This document shows positions 24,011 through 33,989 of a DNA stretch of 64,000 nt, piece after piece. Source of the stretch: Sipunculus nudus (taxonomy: Eukaryota > Annelida > Sipuncula > Golfingiida > Sipunculidae); assembly GCA_026874595.1 (NCBI GenBank), contig CM049312.1, forward strand, positions 70,648,929 through 70,712,928. Reading direction: 5' to 3'. The notes beneath the pieces were generated by a model, which saw nothing but the letters and a program-made list of their open reading frames with translations, had not been told where the DNA came from and ran no database searches. A program made the translations under genes and the position numbers. Each line of letters begins with the position of its first letter. Position 1 is the stretch's first letter.

Positions 24011-24946
24011 CTCTTTCGTTTTGCCAGCTTTTCTCTCAATTGCAAATACGTGTTATAATACCACATCATACAACATGCGAATTAAGAAAGCCTTTGTGAA
24101 TAAAATCATAGCTGCAATTATTTTAAGGGGGCATCTCATTTTACGGCCCATGGCCAAAACATACGACTAATAAAATACTGCGGGTCGAAATCGTCTGATG
24201 TGAACAGGGAGGAAATATAGGGCAACATGTTCATTTTTGATTGGTGGGAAAAGGTATGCATGTTTGTTAGTCTTAAAACTGACCCTGCAAATTTAAAAAA
24301 TGAAAATCTGTCATTTCAATCAGGCCATGTACATGTGTAGTTGGATTTTCTAAAGTAAATAATATCTGGATAGTTTGAAGAAAAAAAGAAGCTAGATGCG
24401 ATTCCCCATTGTATGCATAGAACGGCACCAAGATGCTGAAGATACCACTTCTGAATGACAAATGCATAATACATGCTTGATTTTTCAAGATATTAATGAA
24501 CCGCTTTTCCATATTTTGCTTTCGGTATGGCTTATTTTCACTTCATTAAAAGAAAATTACAAAAGCCGTGTAATACCGTGTTTCATTCTTTGAGCCATTA
24601 CGACCCTGATAAACCTTCCAAGACAATGATTGGGCGAAAAGAATTAAAATGAGTCTTTTACCAGAGAAATACGTGCAAACATATCCTTTTCTATTTAAAA
24701 AGTCATCAATTTTTAAAAAATGCGAAAACCCTCTGTTTATTTGTGCCCTGTAACTTCACCGGTGCACGAGTAGTGTCTGCGACTGTTGAGAATACCGAAA
24801 ATGGAATGACTACAGAAGAAAGTATTCTCATAGGGCGAAGATGTTAAAAATGAATAATAGATACCGATCAGCTCTTAACATGTGCGCAGAAAAATAGGAA
24901 TGCTTATGAAATTCATTTTCCTTATCGCAATGAAAATGTAACAAAA

Positions 24947-25028
24947 CGCAGTCGGCGGGATTCCAACCTGGGCGGGCAGAGCCCAATAGATTTCTAGTCT
25001 ATCGCCTTAACCACTCGGCCACGACTGC
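24947..25028 (-). pseudogene. tRNA-Ser(AGA) copy 2, mutated T arm
   Basis: Anticodon arm and D arm as consensus. The T arm has several substitutions (GGCGGGATTCCAACC on the plus strand), including the invariant TTCGA. Its divergent partner, after removing the LTR element, is the TGA copy at 30215 at exactly 227 bp. Confidence 0.7.
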
Positions 25029-25068
25029 TGCTTAGCAGGTCAACACACATCTGGTCTTCTATCTGGTC

Positions 25069-25072
25069 GCAT
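25069..25072. repeat. Target-site duplication GCAT, left copy
   Basis: GCAT here and at 30028-30031 flank the LTR element. Undisrupted units read GGTCGCATGGAAGG at this point with one GCAT. Confidence 0.9.
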
Positions 25073-25294
25073 TGAAGTGTTCTTTCGTTCGCTGCCATGC
25101 ACCGTACTTACATGAGAGGCAAAACACCAAGATACTTGGACTGGGCTTTATTCCATCAGCTTGTTCAACGCCGGTCACTCACGTCCTCTCGGAGTGGTGC
25201 CATATTCGATACTGGCGATTGCCAGTCAAACTACACGCATGCGCATTTACAATTTACGCAGCTAACCTCCCTGCATGCATGTAAACTCACTACA
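25073..25294 (-). repeat. 3' LTR of LTR retrotransposon (222 bp)
   Basis: On the minus strand it begins TGTAGTGAGTTTACATG and ends GAACACTTCA, the TG...CA ends expected of an LTR. It matches 29806-30027 over the full 222 bp with about ten differences. Confidence 0.92.
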
Positions 25295-25312
25295 TAATCC
25301 CCCTCCCTAAAT
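25295..25312 (-). other. Polypurine tract next to the 3' LTR
   Basis: Minus strand reads GATTTAGGGAGGGGGATTA directly before the LTR TG. Purine-rich tracts at this position prime plus-strand synthesis. Confidence 0.75.
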
Positions 25313-26451
25313 CCCCTTCACCGAAGCGACGGGTGGGAAACTCACAAACCTACATACCATATTACATATACATATATTATAAATAATACATTATGACATA
25401 GACGACCATCTAGGGTACGATCTCCTGCATACACGAGAGTTAAAATATTCCCAATTAATTCCATAACTGATCACCAGGAAGCGATCCTTGACCAGGCACC
25501 ATTATAAAATAAATACCAATATTAATTACAATAGTCGTCATCAGGGGGCGATCCCAAAATATTTCACAACACTTATCCCAGTGCATCTCAAAGTGACTGA
25601 ACACAGTATATATATCATTAGTATCATCCATAAGTGATTAATACTATAATCAAGAGTCGACCTAAATTATATATTAACCTCAAATAACCATGAGTATGAC
25701 CTCACATATCCATGAGTTTGACCTCAGCTCTCCCAGTTATCCATGAGTTTGACCTCATCCATTCATGAGTTTGACCTCATACATTCTAAATCCATTATAT
25801 TAGCCTTGAGGTTGACCTCAAACATTACTACTAACATATTTAACTGACCATCTACATCTACCCATTCTCAGCCACAAAATCCAAGTATATTACATATATT
25901 ATGAACATGATCATGAAACAAAAAACCACCACATTAAGTATAGCGTAATTTATGAGACTGTAGTGTTCTTTCCTTTTAATTATTATTTTTTTTTTTACTT
26001 TTCTTTAAACAGTGCATAGAAAATAATAATAAAAGTCTAAGTTATCATATAGATAACCATATCATAGTTTTGCACAAACTTCATAATAAATGAAGATCCC
26101 TATTCATCATAATGACAAAAATAACTGGTTTTCAGATCCAATTATGACCTTTATATTACAAAAAATCGTCTCGCTGTAACATAACTAAATTTCAGTGCAA
26201 GGGAAGTTTCAGGAGAAATACAAAATAAAAAAGATTGGGCGTGGTGGGAGTATCAAATACGGCGCCACTCCCTTTCTGCATTTCACTCCAATATCCATCT
26301 TTCGTACTAAAGCTAAAACATCCATAATAACAGGAATGAGGTATTCAGGGATTATTACTAACAATATTGATAATGTTTCAATCACTGATATTATAAACAC
26401 CAATATATCTTCCAATCAAGTATATAGATAATACCTCAACTAGTTATTCAT
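25313..26451. other. 3' untranslated region of the LTR element, with short tandem motif
   Basis: No ORF. At about 25690-25800 the motif CATGAGTTTGACCTCA (one variant with TATGACC) occurs four times at uneven spacing of roughly 25-40 bp. The rest is AT-rich, with a T run near 25985-25998. Confidence 0.5.
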
Positions 26452-27585
26452 TCAATTGGAATAAAGTTTCATTTGATCAACATGTTTTGTTTCTAAGCCC
26501 CGTGACGTTTGTACCTTAAAGTTTACGTCATTTAATCTCTCTTTCAACATAAAGGGACCTTCCCATCTGGGAGCAAGTTTGGCTGCAAATGATTTTTGCG
26601 CATTTGACATTGGGTGAGCTTTCAACAACACACGGTCCCCTTCCTTAAGATGACCCTTGCTTCTCTTCTGATCATCATAATTCTTATCCATTTCAGCTTG
26701 ATTTTTCAATTTTGCCACAACTGGATAGGTATAGGTAATCAGGTGAAAGAGTATTGCAAGAAAAGTGAAACTTGCCAAAAATGTAAACCTCAGTATAGAA
26801 AACCCATGGGATTGATGCAGCCAGTTACTGTTGTTGTTCTTTTTGGGAACCATTACCACTGGACTACGCCAAGGAGATTTTGACTCCTCAGTTATTCCAT
26901 TCTGTAACATTTCTTTAATCTGGTTCTCAGCTGCTTCTTTCTTAACTGGTGATAAATTATATGGCTTTGATTTATGTGGTTTCACATCCTCCTCAAGGAC
27001 ATTTTCATGTTCAAAAACATCCGTTTTACCAATCTTATCTGTAATTACATCAGAAATTTCAACTTTTAAAGCATCAATTATTTGATTCCGGTAATCGTCT
27101 TCTAAAGACAAGGGTTGGGCAAATGATACATCTTCTTTTATCTTAGATTCTGTTCCAGATACTCTGCCAACAAGTGGCCATTTTACCTTTGGTTTAAAAG
27201 ATGATAACCAATATTCACCAGCCGCAAAATCTACTGTAAGCCCCACTTCATAAATAAAGCTCTGGCCCAACAGCACTGGAGTTGACATATTTTCAACTAC
27301 AATGCATTCAACACAAGAAATGATCCCACAACATTCAATGTCAAGCAATATTACGCCAGCCGGAGCATACATTGAACCATCAAACCATTTCAGGGTAATA
27401 TTGTCTGGTCTGTCAATCTTGTCTTGAACTCCGAATTTTTTACAGACTTCTTCTGTTACTATAGTAACTGAGGCTCCTGAGTCTACAAGCCCCTGGGTTT
27501 CAAACCCGTTAATCTTTAATTCAACCAAAGGACCTAAATCCACTGAAAGTTTTTCACATTTTTTTAGGATACCATACATTAGCAA
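26452..27585 (-). pseudogene. pol remnant: protease, RT start and integrase tail fused by deletion
   Basis: Open for 377 codons. Residues 1-110 are an aspartic protease with LVDSGASVTIV (DSGA at 35-38), which cuts the Gag-Pol polyprotein. Residues about 230-253 are the start of RT (GITEESKSPWRSPVVMVPKK). Then RT, RNase H and the integrase core are missing, replaced by about 30 residues that are an inverted integrase piece read backwards. From about 288 on it is the integrase C-terminus (KEGDRVLLKAHP, APRWEGPFMLKERL, HVDQMKLY). The frame survives by chance. The protease looks intact; the fused protein has no polymerase. Confidence 0.88.
26733..26828 (+). pseudogene. Inverted fragment of integrase zinc-binding domain
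   Basis: On the plus strand, opposite to the rest of the element, the translation reads VKEYCKKSETCQKCKPQYRK followed by PMGLMQPV. That is the CxxC half of a Gypsy integrase HHCC finger and the residues that follow it. On the right it abuts the RT start and on the left the integrase tail. Confidence 0.75.
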
Positions 27586-27608
27586 GGGGGTTCAATTCAG
27601 ATTGTAAG

Positions 27609-28676
27609 TCAGACTGTATTCCCTGATTGCTCACTGAAGTGAATCTGACATTTTCTTCTCTTATTATTTACATGATTCTGCTCTTTATAATTACCACCAG
27701 AGTTCATTAATTTCGGACAATTTCGCTTGATGTGTCCCAGCTCACCACAACTAAAATATGCATCAGAATAGCGATATGAGGTCCGTTTGATGTCTCTGTT
27801 ATTGCTTACACCACCACTTGCAGGACATCTGTTGTCATTCCCAGCCCAGACGGACTTCTCATGGGCCAATTCGTAGGGGGCATGTGATTGCGTATGTGAC
27901 AAAACAAATGACGATATCTTTCTTGTGGCGCGCTTATGACAAGCATACTGGTCAGCCAACTCGGTTATTTCACACAAAGGTTTTCCAGCAGTGTCAGCCT
28001 CCATTAGTTTAAGGCGTAATGTTTCATCAGCTACACATTTTAACAGTTGTCCTATAATCAATTTCTCAAAAACTCTCACAAATGATGTATTTTCCATTAA
28101 CTCATCATCTGGCACTAGCCAGCAGTTCAGGTATTCACGTAGTCTAAACACAAAATCTGAAAATGTCTCTGAGCTATCTTTCTGTGCATTGTAATATTTC
28201 AATCTGTAATCTTCTGGAGTCAATTTATACCGTTTCAATATAGCCAGACGTACTTTCTGAAAGTCTGTTCTATCTTCATTTGAATGAGCATCATAGGCTT
28301 TCTGTGCAGGTCCCTTCAAATATGGTTCTAGGGCATCGCCCAATTTAGAGTCCTCAATTTCATATATACCCTTGGCCACATTTTCAAATGTTCTCAAATA
28401 AATTCTAATGTCATCCTCTTTACTGAGTTTTTGAATTTCTCTCAACCTAGGTAAACATCTCTGTTTACTGCTGTTATTATTCGCCATTACTGCCATCAAT
28501 TGTTCAAATTCACGTTTTCTCTGTCCCTCTAAATGTTCAAGAATGGCAAGAATGCTACTGTCAGGGCCAGCGAAAGTGGTGACTTTTTCTTCATTTTCTT
28601 TAATAACAGGTAGACTAGCAAGTGCTTCAATCTTATCTTCTTTTGTTTTCAACTGTGACAACTCTAGTCTATTCAT
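27609..28676 (-). CDS. gag: gag (capsid and nucleocapsid) of the LTR element
   Basis: 355 codons, open throughout. ATG at 28676 is the first ATG of a frame that opens near 28884. Residues about 90-250 resemble retrotransposon Gag capsid (RIYLRTFENVAKGIYEIED, FVFRLREYLNCWLV, QLLKCVADETLRLKLMEADT). Near residue 313 there is a nucleocapsid knuckle YFSCGELGHIKRNC: the last three zinc ligands of CX2CX4HX4C are present, but the first cysteine is tyrosine (codon TAT, one change from TGT). Gag would package the RNA. The pol frame follows after a 23-bp gap. Protein-coding integrity in a dead element suggests moderate age only; function is doubtful with the altered knuckle. Confidence 0.85.
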   Translation of the reverse strand: MNRLELSQLKTKEDKIEALASLPVIKENEEKVTTFAGPDSSILAILEHLEGQRKREFEQLMAVMANNNSSKQRCLPRLREIQKLSKEDDIRIYLRTFENVAKGIYEIEDSKLGDALEPYLKGPAQKAYDAHSNEDRTDFQKVRLAILKRYKLTPEDYRLKYYNAQKDSSETFSDFVFRLREYLNCWLVPDDELMENTSFVRVFEKLIIGQLLKCVADETLRLKLMEADTAGKPLCEITELADQYACHKRATRKISSFVLSHTQSHAPYELAHEKSVWAGNDNRCPASGGVSNNRDIKRTSYRYSDAYFSCGELGHIKRNCPKLMNSGGNYKEQNHVNNKRRKCQIHFSEQSGNTV

Positions 28677-28914
28677 ATGACAAAGTTCCGTCAGATAGTC
28701 ATTTGTATAATGTTGTAAATATTTCGGAGCGACTATAGAATTAGTGCCTCCAGGAATTGGTCTTGGTGAAGGAAAAAATTCTTGGTGTCTACGTGTAGTA
28801 TTTCCTACGTGGTTTCGTCTGTTATTCGTATGTCTGCTGTGTCTCCATCTGGTGGCGTTTCTGTGATGAGAAATTCATGATAAATTAGTACACATAACAT
28901 GCAATTGTGAAGCT

Positions 28915-28985
28915 CTTGACCGGGTCTCGAACCAGCAAGCGTGTGATAACATGTCCTATGCGCTACCATTGCGCTATAGAAGACG
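28915..28985 (-). pseudogene. tRNA-like sequence in the LTR-element leader
   Basis: Minus strand contains TATAGCGCAATGGTAGCGC (A-box/D-arm-like) and GCTGGTTCGAGACCC (B-box/T-arm-like) at tRNA spacing, with ends TCTT and AAGA that could pair. The anticodon stem does not pair convincingly and the T stem has a mismatch. It is most likely a tRNA relic or a SINE head. Confidence 0.4.
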
Positions 28986-29046
28986 AGCTGGAAGCCAGGG
29001 TTCGAAAGGGGATATTTGAATCTACTCTTTAGAATTGGTCGTAGTT

Positions 29047-29150
29047 GTTAAAACGAGGGTTAATTTTTGTTAAGCGTGTGCGTCGTCCGAGCGCTTCGCG
29101 CCCGGACGTCGAAAAAGCTTAAAAAAATTAACCCTCAGCCGTTTGTTAAC
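29047..29150. repeat. Long imperfect palindrome
   Basis: Outer arms AGGGTTAATTTTTGTTAAGC and GCTTAAAAAAATTAACCCT, inner arms GTCCgaGCGC and GCGCccGGAC around TTC. It could form a cruciform or a stable RNA hairpin. Confidence 0.75.
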
Positions 29151-29789
29151 TGCCTGCCACTAAACCGGACTCCGTCTCGCGCTTCGCGCGGACAAAGTGG
29201 AGTCACTGTTTTTTTTTGTAAACCCTAACCCTTGAAATACACCAAATATACGTTGGATAGCTGTGATCCGTGTGCATACAAATGCCTCGAGGGCGCAACA
29301 GAACGTATGTGAATGACGTAGGCAGGAAATGTGCACATAAGCTAAGTAGTGTAAACAAGCAGAGGGAGGAATCATGACGGATACGACAAGTGAAATCGCG
29401 TGAAGAAAGGATTAATTATACAATATTACGGGCTAAGATATAAGTGAAAAGGCTATAGGATACAAGTAATATGTATCTGTTGTGGATAAAAGAGTCCTGA
29501 ACGGTAGGCACTGCTTCTACAGTCGCACCACGGAATCTCTAATGGGTAGGCATGGATTCTATAGTCGCACCAATATTTCATACGGTCTTCCTTTCCAGCC
29601 ATTATGAAAAGTCAATACTATTATAAAGTTCATGAAAAAGTAAACAGTCCTCAAAGTCGACTAAACAAATTTTCCAATATGGCGACCTACCAGGAGTACC
29701 ACATGGTTCACACACGTGACTGTCTTGAACATACCGGGCGACCGTTGAATGCTTCCCTCCTCTCCTTCTCAAAGTCCCTGCATATTAAA

Positions 29790-29804
29790 CCACATTGGGC
29801 GCCA
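29790..29804 (-). other. Primer-binding site
   Basis: TGGCGCCCAATGTGG on the minus strand, one base inside the 5' LTR. TGGCGCC starts are standard primer-binding sites in LTR elements. I did not identify the tRNA partner. Confidence 0.8.
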
Positions 29805-29805
29805 T

Positions 29806-30027
29806 TGAAGTGTTCTTTCTTTCGCTGCCATGCACCGGACTTACATGAGAGGCAAAACACAAAGATACTTAGACTGGGCTTTATTACATCAGCTTGTTCA
29901 ACGCCGGTCACTCACGTCCTCTCGGAGTGGTGCCATATTCGATACTGGCGATTGCCAGTCAAACTACTAGCATGCGCATTTACAATTTGGGCAGCTAACC
30001 TCCCTGCATACATGTAAACTCACTACA
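29806..30027 (-). repeat. 5' LTR of LTR retrotransposon (222 bp)
   Basis: Same length and ends as 25073-25294. The outer flank is GCAT (30028-30031), then the tRNA unit resumes with GGAAGGATTGTG. Confidence 0.92.
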
Positions 30028-30214
30028 GCATGGAAGGATTGTGTAACCCATCACGAGTATGCAGCGTTGCACCGTGATAGAACGTAGCTGACTTGTTCAG
30101 AAACGAAAGGAACCCGATTGGGTTCGTACAATCTCAAAAATCAGAAAATGCGTGCGTGCTCATCGACATTCATAATGATGTCTATAATTTTCACACGGGG
30201 CGTCTATTCTGTAA

Positions 30215-30296
30215 GCAGTATTGCCCGAGTGGTTAAGGCGTTGGACTTGAAATCCAATGTGCTCTGCACGCGCAGGTTCGAATCCTGCAGGCTGCG
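30215..30296 (+). tRNA. tRNA-Ser-TGA: tRNA-Ser(TGA) copy 3, possibly impaired
   Basis: Anticodon and T arms are consensus. Two changes, GCAGTAT in the acceptor and GCCC before the D loop, each introduce a mismatch. Its promoter spacer is split by the LTR element. Confidence 0.7.
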
Positions 30297-31239
30297 CTCT
30301 TTCGTTTTGCCAGCTTTTCTCTCAATGGCAAATACGTGTTATAATACCACATCATACAACATGCAAATTAAGAAAGCCTTTGTGAATGAAATCATAGCCG
30401 CAATTATGTTAAGGAGACATCTCATTTTACGGCCCATGGCCAAAACATACGACCAATAAAATACTGCGTGTCGAAATCGTCTGATGTGAACAGGGAGGAA
30501 ATATAGGGCAACATGTTCATGTTTGATTGGTGGCAAAAGGTATGCGTGTTTGTTAGTCTTAAAACTGACGCTGCAAATTTTAAAAATCAAAATCTGTCAT
30601 TTAAATAAGGCCATGTGTAGTTGGGTTTTCTAAAGTAAATAATATCTGGATAGTTTGAAGAAAACAAGAAGCTACATGCGATTCCCCATTGCATGCATAG
30701 AACGGCACCAAGATGCTGAAGATACCACTTCTGAATGACAAATGCATAATACATGTTTGATTTTTCAAGATATTAATGAATCGCTTTTCATGCTGATTTC
30801 CAATATTTTGCTTTCGGGATGGCGTATTTTAACTACATTAAAAGAAAATTACAAAGCCGTCTAATACCGTGTTTTATTCATTCGAGCCATTACGACTATG
30901 ATAAACCTTCCAAGACAATGATTTGGCGAAAAGAATTAAAATGAGTCTTTTACCAGAGAAATACGAGCAAACATATCCTTTTCTATTTAAAAAGTCATCA
31001 ATTTTAAAAAAAATGCGAAAACCCTCTGTTTATTTGTGCCTTGTAACTTAACCGGTGCACGAGTAGTGTCTGCGACTGTTGAGAATACCGAAAATGGAAT
31101 GACTACAGAAGAAAGTATCCTCATAGGGCGAATATGTTAAAAATGAATAATAGATACAGATCAGCTCTTAACATGTGCGCAGAAAAATAGGAAAGCTTAT
31201 GAAATTCATTTTCCTTATCGCAATGAAAATGTAACAAAA

Positions 31240-31321
31240 CGCAGTCGGCAGGATTCGAACCTGCGCGGGCAGAGCCCAATAGATTTCTAGTCTATCGCCT
31301 TAACCACTCGGCCACGACTGC
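31240..31321 (-). tRNA. tRNA-Ser-AGA: tRNA-Ser(AGA) copy 3, consensus
   Basis: 82 nt, reads serine codon UCU (UCC by inosine wobble). Acceptor GCAGTCG/CGACTGC, discriminator G, D arm GCCGAGTGGTTAAGGC, anticodon stem ATAGA/TCTAT with loop CTAGAAA, the long variable arm typical of tRNA-Ser (GGGCTCTGCCC), T arm GCAGGTTCGAATCCTGC. Internal A and B boxes are complete, so Pol III can start without upstream sequence. TTTT directly follows the 3' end on the minus strand as terminator. The mature CCA is not encoded, as normal for eukaryotes. Confidence 0.97.
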
Positions 31322-31548
31322 TGCTTAGCACGTCAACACACATCTGGTCTTCTATCTGGTCGCATGGAAGGATTGTGTAACCCATCACGAGTATGCAGCG
31401 TTGCACCGTGATAGAACGTAGCTGACTTGTTCAGAAACGAAAGGAACCCGATTGGGTTCTTACAATCTCAATAATCAGAACATGCGTGCGTGCTCATCGA
31501 CATTCTTAATGATGTCTATAATTTTCACACAGGGCGCCTATTCTGTAA

Positions 31549-31630
31549 GCAGTCTTGGCCGAGTGGTTAAGGCGTTGGACTTGAAATCCAATGTGCTCTG
31601 CACGCGCAGGTTCGAATCCTGCAGGCTGCG
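31549..31630 (+). tRNA. tRNA-Ser-TGA: tRNA-Ser(TGA) copy 4, consensus
   Basis: 82 nt, reads UCA. Acceptor GCAGTCT/AGGCTGC with one G-T wobble, discriminator G, anticodon stem TTGGA/TCCAA with loop CTTGAAA, long variable arm TGTGCTCTGCACG, T arm identical to that of the AGA gene. A TTTT Pol III stop lies 9 nt after the gene. The AGA copy at 31240 is its divergent partner across 227 bp. Confidence 0.97.
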
Positions 31631-32574
31631 CTCTTTCGTTTTGCCAGCTTTTCTCTCAATTGCAAATACGTGTTATAATACCACATCATACAACATGCAA
31701 ATTAAGAAAGCCTTTGTGAATGAAATCATAGCCGCAATTATTTTAAGGAGACATCTCATTTTGCGGCCCATGACCAAAACAAACGACCAATAAAATACTG
31801 CGTGTCGAAATCGTCTGATGTGAACAGGGAGGAAATATAAGGCAACATGTTCATGTTTGATTGGTGGCAAAAGGTATGCGTGTTTGTTAGTCTTAAAACT
31901 GACGCTGCAATTTTTAAAAATGAAAATCTGTCATTTCAATAAGGCCATGTGTAGTTGGATTTTCTAAAGTAAATAATATCCGGATAGTTTGAAGAAAAAA
32001 AGAAGCTAGATGCGATTCCCCATTGCATGCATAGAACGGCACCAAGATGCTGAAGATACCACTTCTGAATGACAAATGCATAATACATGCTTGATTTTTC
32101 AAGATATCAATGAATCGCTTTTCATGCTGATTTCCAATATTTTGCTTTCGGTATGGCTTATTTTAACTACATTAAAAGAAAATTACAAAGCCGTCTAATA
32201 CCGTGTTTTATTCATACGAGCCATTACGACCCTGATAAACCTACCAATACAATGATTGGGCGAAAAGAATTAAAATGAGTCTTTTACCAGAGAAATACGA
32301 GCAAACATATCCTTTTCTATTTAAAAAGTCATCAATTTAAAAAAAAAATGCGAAAACCCTATGTTTATTTGTGCCTTGTAACTTAACCGGTGCACGAGTA
32401 GTGTCTGCGACTGTTGAGAATACCGAAAATGGAATGACTACAGAAGAAAGTATCCTCATAGGGCGAAGATGTTAAAAATGAATAATAGATACCGATCAGC
32501 TCTTAGATTGTGCGCAGAAAAATAGGAATGCTTATGAAATTCATTTTCCTTATCGCAATGAAAATGTAACAAAA

Positions 32575-32656
32575 CGCAGTCGGCAGGATTCGAACCTGCG
32601 CGGGCAGAGCCCAATAGATTTCTAGTCTATCGCCTTAACCACTCGGCCACGACTGC
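32575..32656 (-). tRNA. tRNA-Ser-AGA: tRNA-Ser(AGA) copy 4, consensus
   Basis: Identical to the copy at 31240; pairs divergently with TGA at 32884. Confidence 0.97.
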
Positions 32657-32883
32657 TGCTTAGCACGTCAACACACATCTGGTCTTCTATCTGGTCGCAT
32701 GGAAGGATTGTGTAACCCATCACGAGTATGCAGCGTTGCACCGTGATAGAACGTAGCTGACTTGTTCAGAAACGAAAGGAACCCGATTGGGTTCTTAAAA
32801 TCTCAATAATCAGAACATGCGTGCGTGCTCATCGACATTCTTAATGATGTCTATAATTTTCACCCAGGGCGCCTATTCTGTAA

Positions 32884-32965
32884 GCAGTCTTGGCCGAGTG
32901 GTTAAGGCGTTGGACTTGAAATCCAATGTGCTCTGCACGCGCAGGTTCGAATCCTGCAGGCTGCG
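32884..32965 (+). tRNA. tRNA-Ser-TGA: tRNA-Ser(TGA) copy 5, consensus
   Basis: Identical to the copy at 31549; 1335 bp after it. Confidence 0.97.
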
Positions 32966-33907
32966 CTCTTTCGTTTTGCCAGCTTTTCTCTCAATTGCAA
33001 ATACGTGTTATAATACCACATCATACAACATGCAAATTAAGAAAGCCTTTGTGAATGAAATCATAGCCGCACTTATTTTAAGGAGACATCTCATTTTGCG
33101 GCCCATGACCAAAACATACGACCAATAAAATACTGCGTGTCGAAATCGTCTGATGTGAACAGGGAGGAAATATAAGGCAACATGTTCATGTTTGATTGGT
33201 GGCAAAAGGTATGCGTGTTTGTTAGTCTTAAAACTGACGCTGCAATTTTTAAAAATGAAAATCTGTCATTTCAATAAGGCCATGTGTAGTTGGATTTTCT
33301 AAAGTAAATAATATCTGGATAGTTTGAAGAAAAAAAGAAGCTAGATGCGATTCCCCATTGCATGCATAGAACGGCACCAAGATGCTGAAGATACCACTTC
33401 TGAATGACAAATGCATAATACATGCTTGATTTTTCAAGATATCAATGAATCGCTTTTCATGCTGATTTCCAATATTTTGCTTTCGGTATGGCTTATTTTA
33501 ACTACATTAAAAGAAAATTACAAAGCCGTCTAATACCGTGTTTTATTCATTCGAGCCATTACGACCCTAATAAACCTTCCAATACAATGATTGGGCGAAA
33601 AGAATTAAAATGAGTCTTTTACCAGAGAAATACGAGCAAACATATCCTTTTCTATTTAAAAAGTCATCAATTTTAAAAAAATGCGAAAACCCTCTGTTTA
33701 TTTGTGCCTTGTAACTTCACCGGTGCACGAGTAGTGTCTGCGACTGTTGAGAATACCGAAAATGGAATGACTACAGAAGAAAGTATCCTCATAGGGCGAA
33801 GATGTTAAAAATGAATAAAAGATACCGATCAGCTCTTAACATGTGCGCAGAAAAATAGGAAAGCTTATGAAATTCATTTTCCTTATCGCAATGAAAATGT
33901 AACAAAA

Positions 33908-33989
33908 CGCAGTCGGCAGGATTCGAACCTGCGCGGGCAGAGCCCAATAGATTTCTAGTCTATCGCCTTAACCACTCGGCCACGACTGC
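33908..33989 (-). tRNA. tRNA-Ser-AGA: tRNA-Ser(AGA) copy 5, consensus
   Basis: Consensus. AAAA at 33904-33907 is the minus-strand oligo-T terminator. Confidence 0.97.

Larger units (their letters stand above)
28677..29789 (-). other. 5' leader of the LTR element
   Basis: About 1.1 kb between primer-binding site and gag ATG. It holds a tRNA-like stretch (about 28915-28985), a palindrome of about 104 bp (29047-29150) and a second GCGCTTCGCGC hairpin near 29168-29190. No convincing ORF beyond a frame running into gag. Confidence 0.5.
25073..30027 (-). mobile_element. LTR retrotransposon (Gypsy type), internally deleted, inserted in the tRNA array
   Basis: 4955 bp bounded by two 222-bp LTRs and a 4-bp target duplication. 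Minus-strand order: 5' LTR, primer-binding site TGGCGCCCAATGTGG, leader, gag (27609-28676), protease with the very start of RT joined to the integrase tail (26452-27585), 3' untranslated region, polypurine tract GGGAGGGGGATTA, 3' LTR. Most of RT, all of RNase H and the integrase core are gone, so it cannot move on its own. The LTR differences (about ten in 222) show it is not a recent insertion. It lies in the 227-bp promoter spacer of one tRNA pair. Confidence 0.92.

Noticed and set aside
22642-24099. Additional RNA genes (U6, 5S) in the array units
   Set aside because: I searched the unit by eye for their hallmark sequences and saw none; only the two tRNAs are supported.
24273-24512. Possible small secreted protein (79 codons, minus strand)
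   Set aside because: Lies in the array intergenic part; matching frames in other units differ in length and have no signal of selection.
31452-31793. 113-codon plus-strand frame repeated in most array units
   Set aside because: It runs straight through the tRNA-Ser(TGA) gene and its promoter spacer; it is conserved only because the units are homogenised, and it is broken in edge units.
31673-31870. 65- and 62-codon minus-strand frames repeated in each unit
   Set aside because: Same reason: no domain, no independent conservation, copies of one another by tandem duplication.
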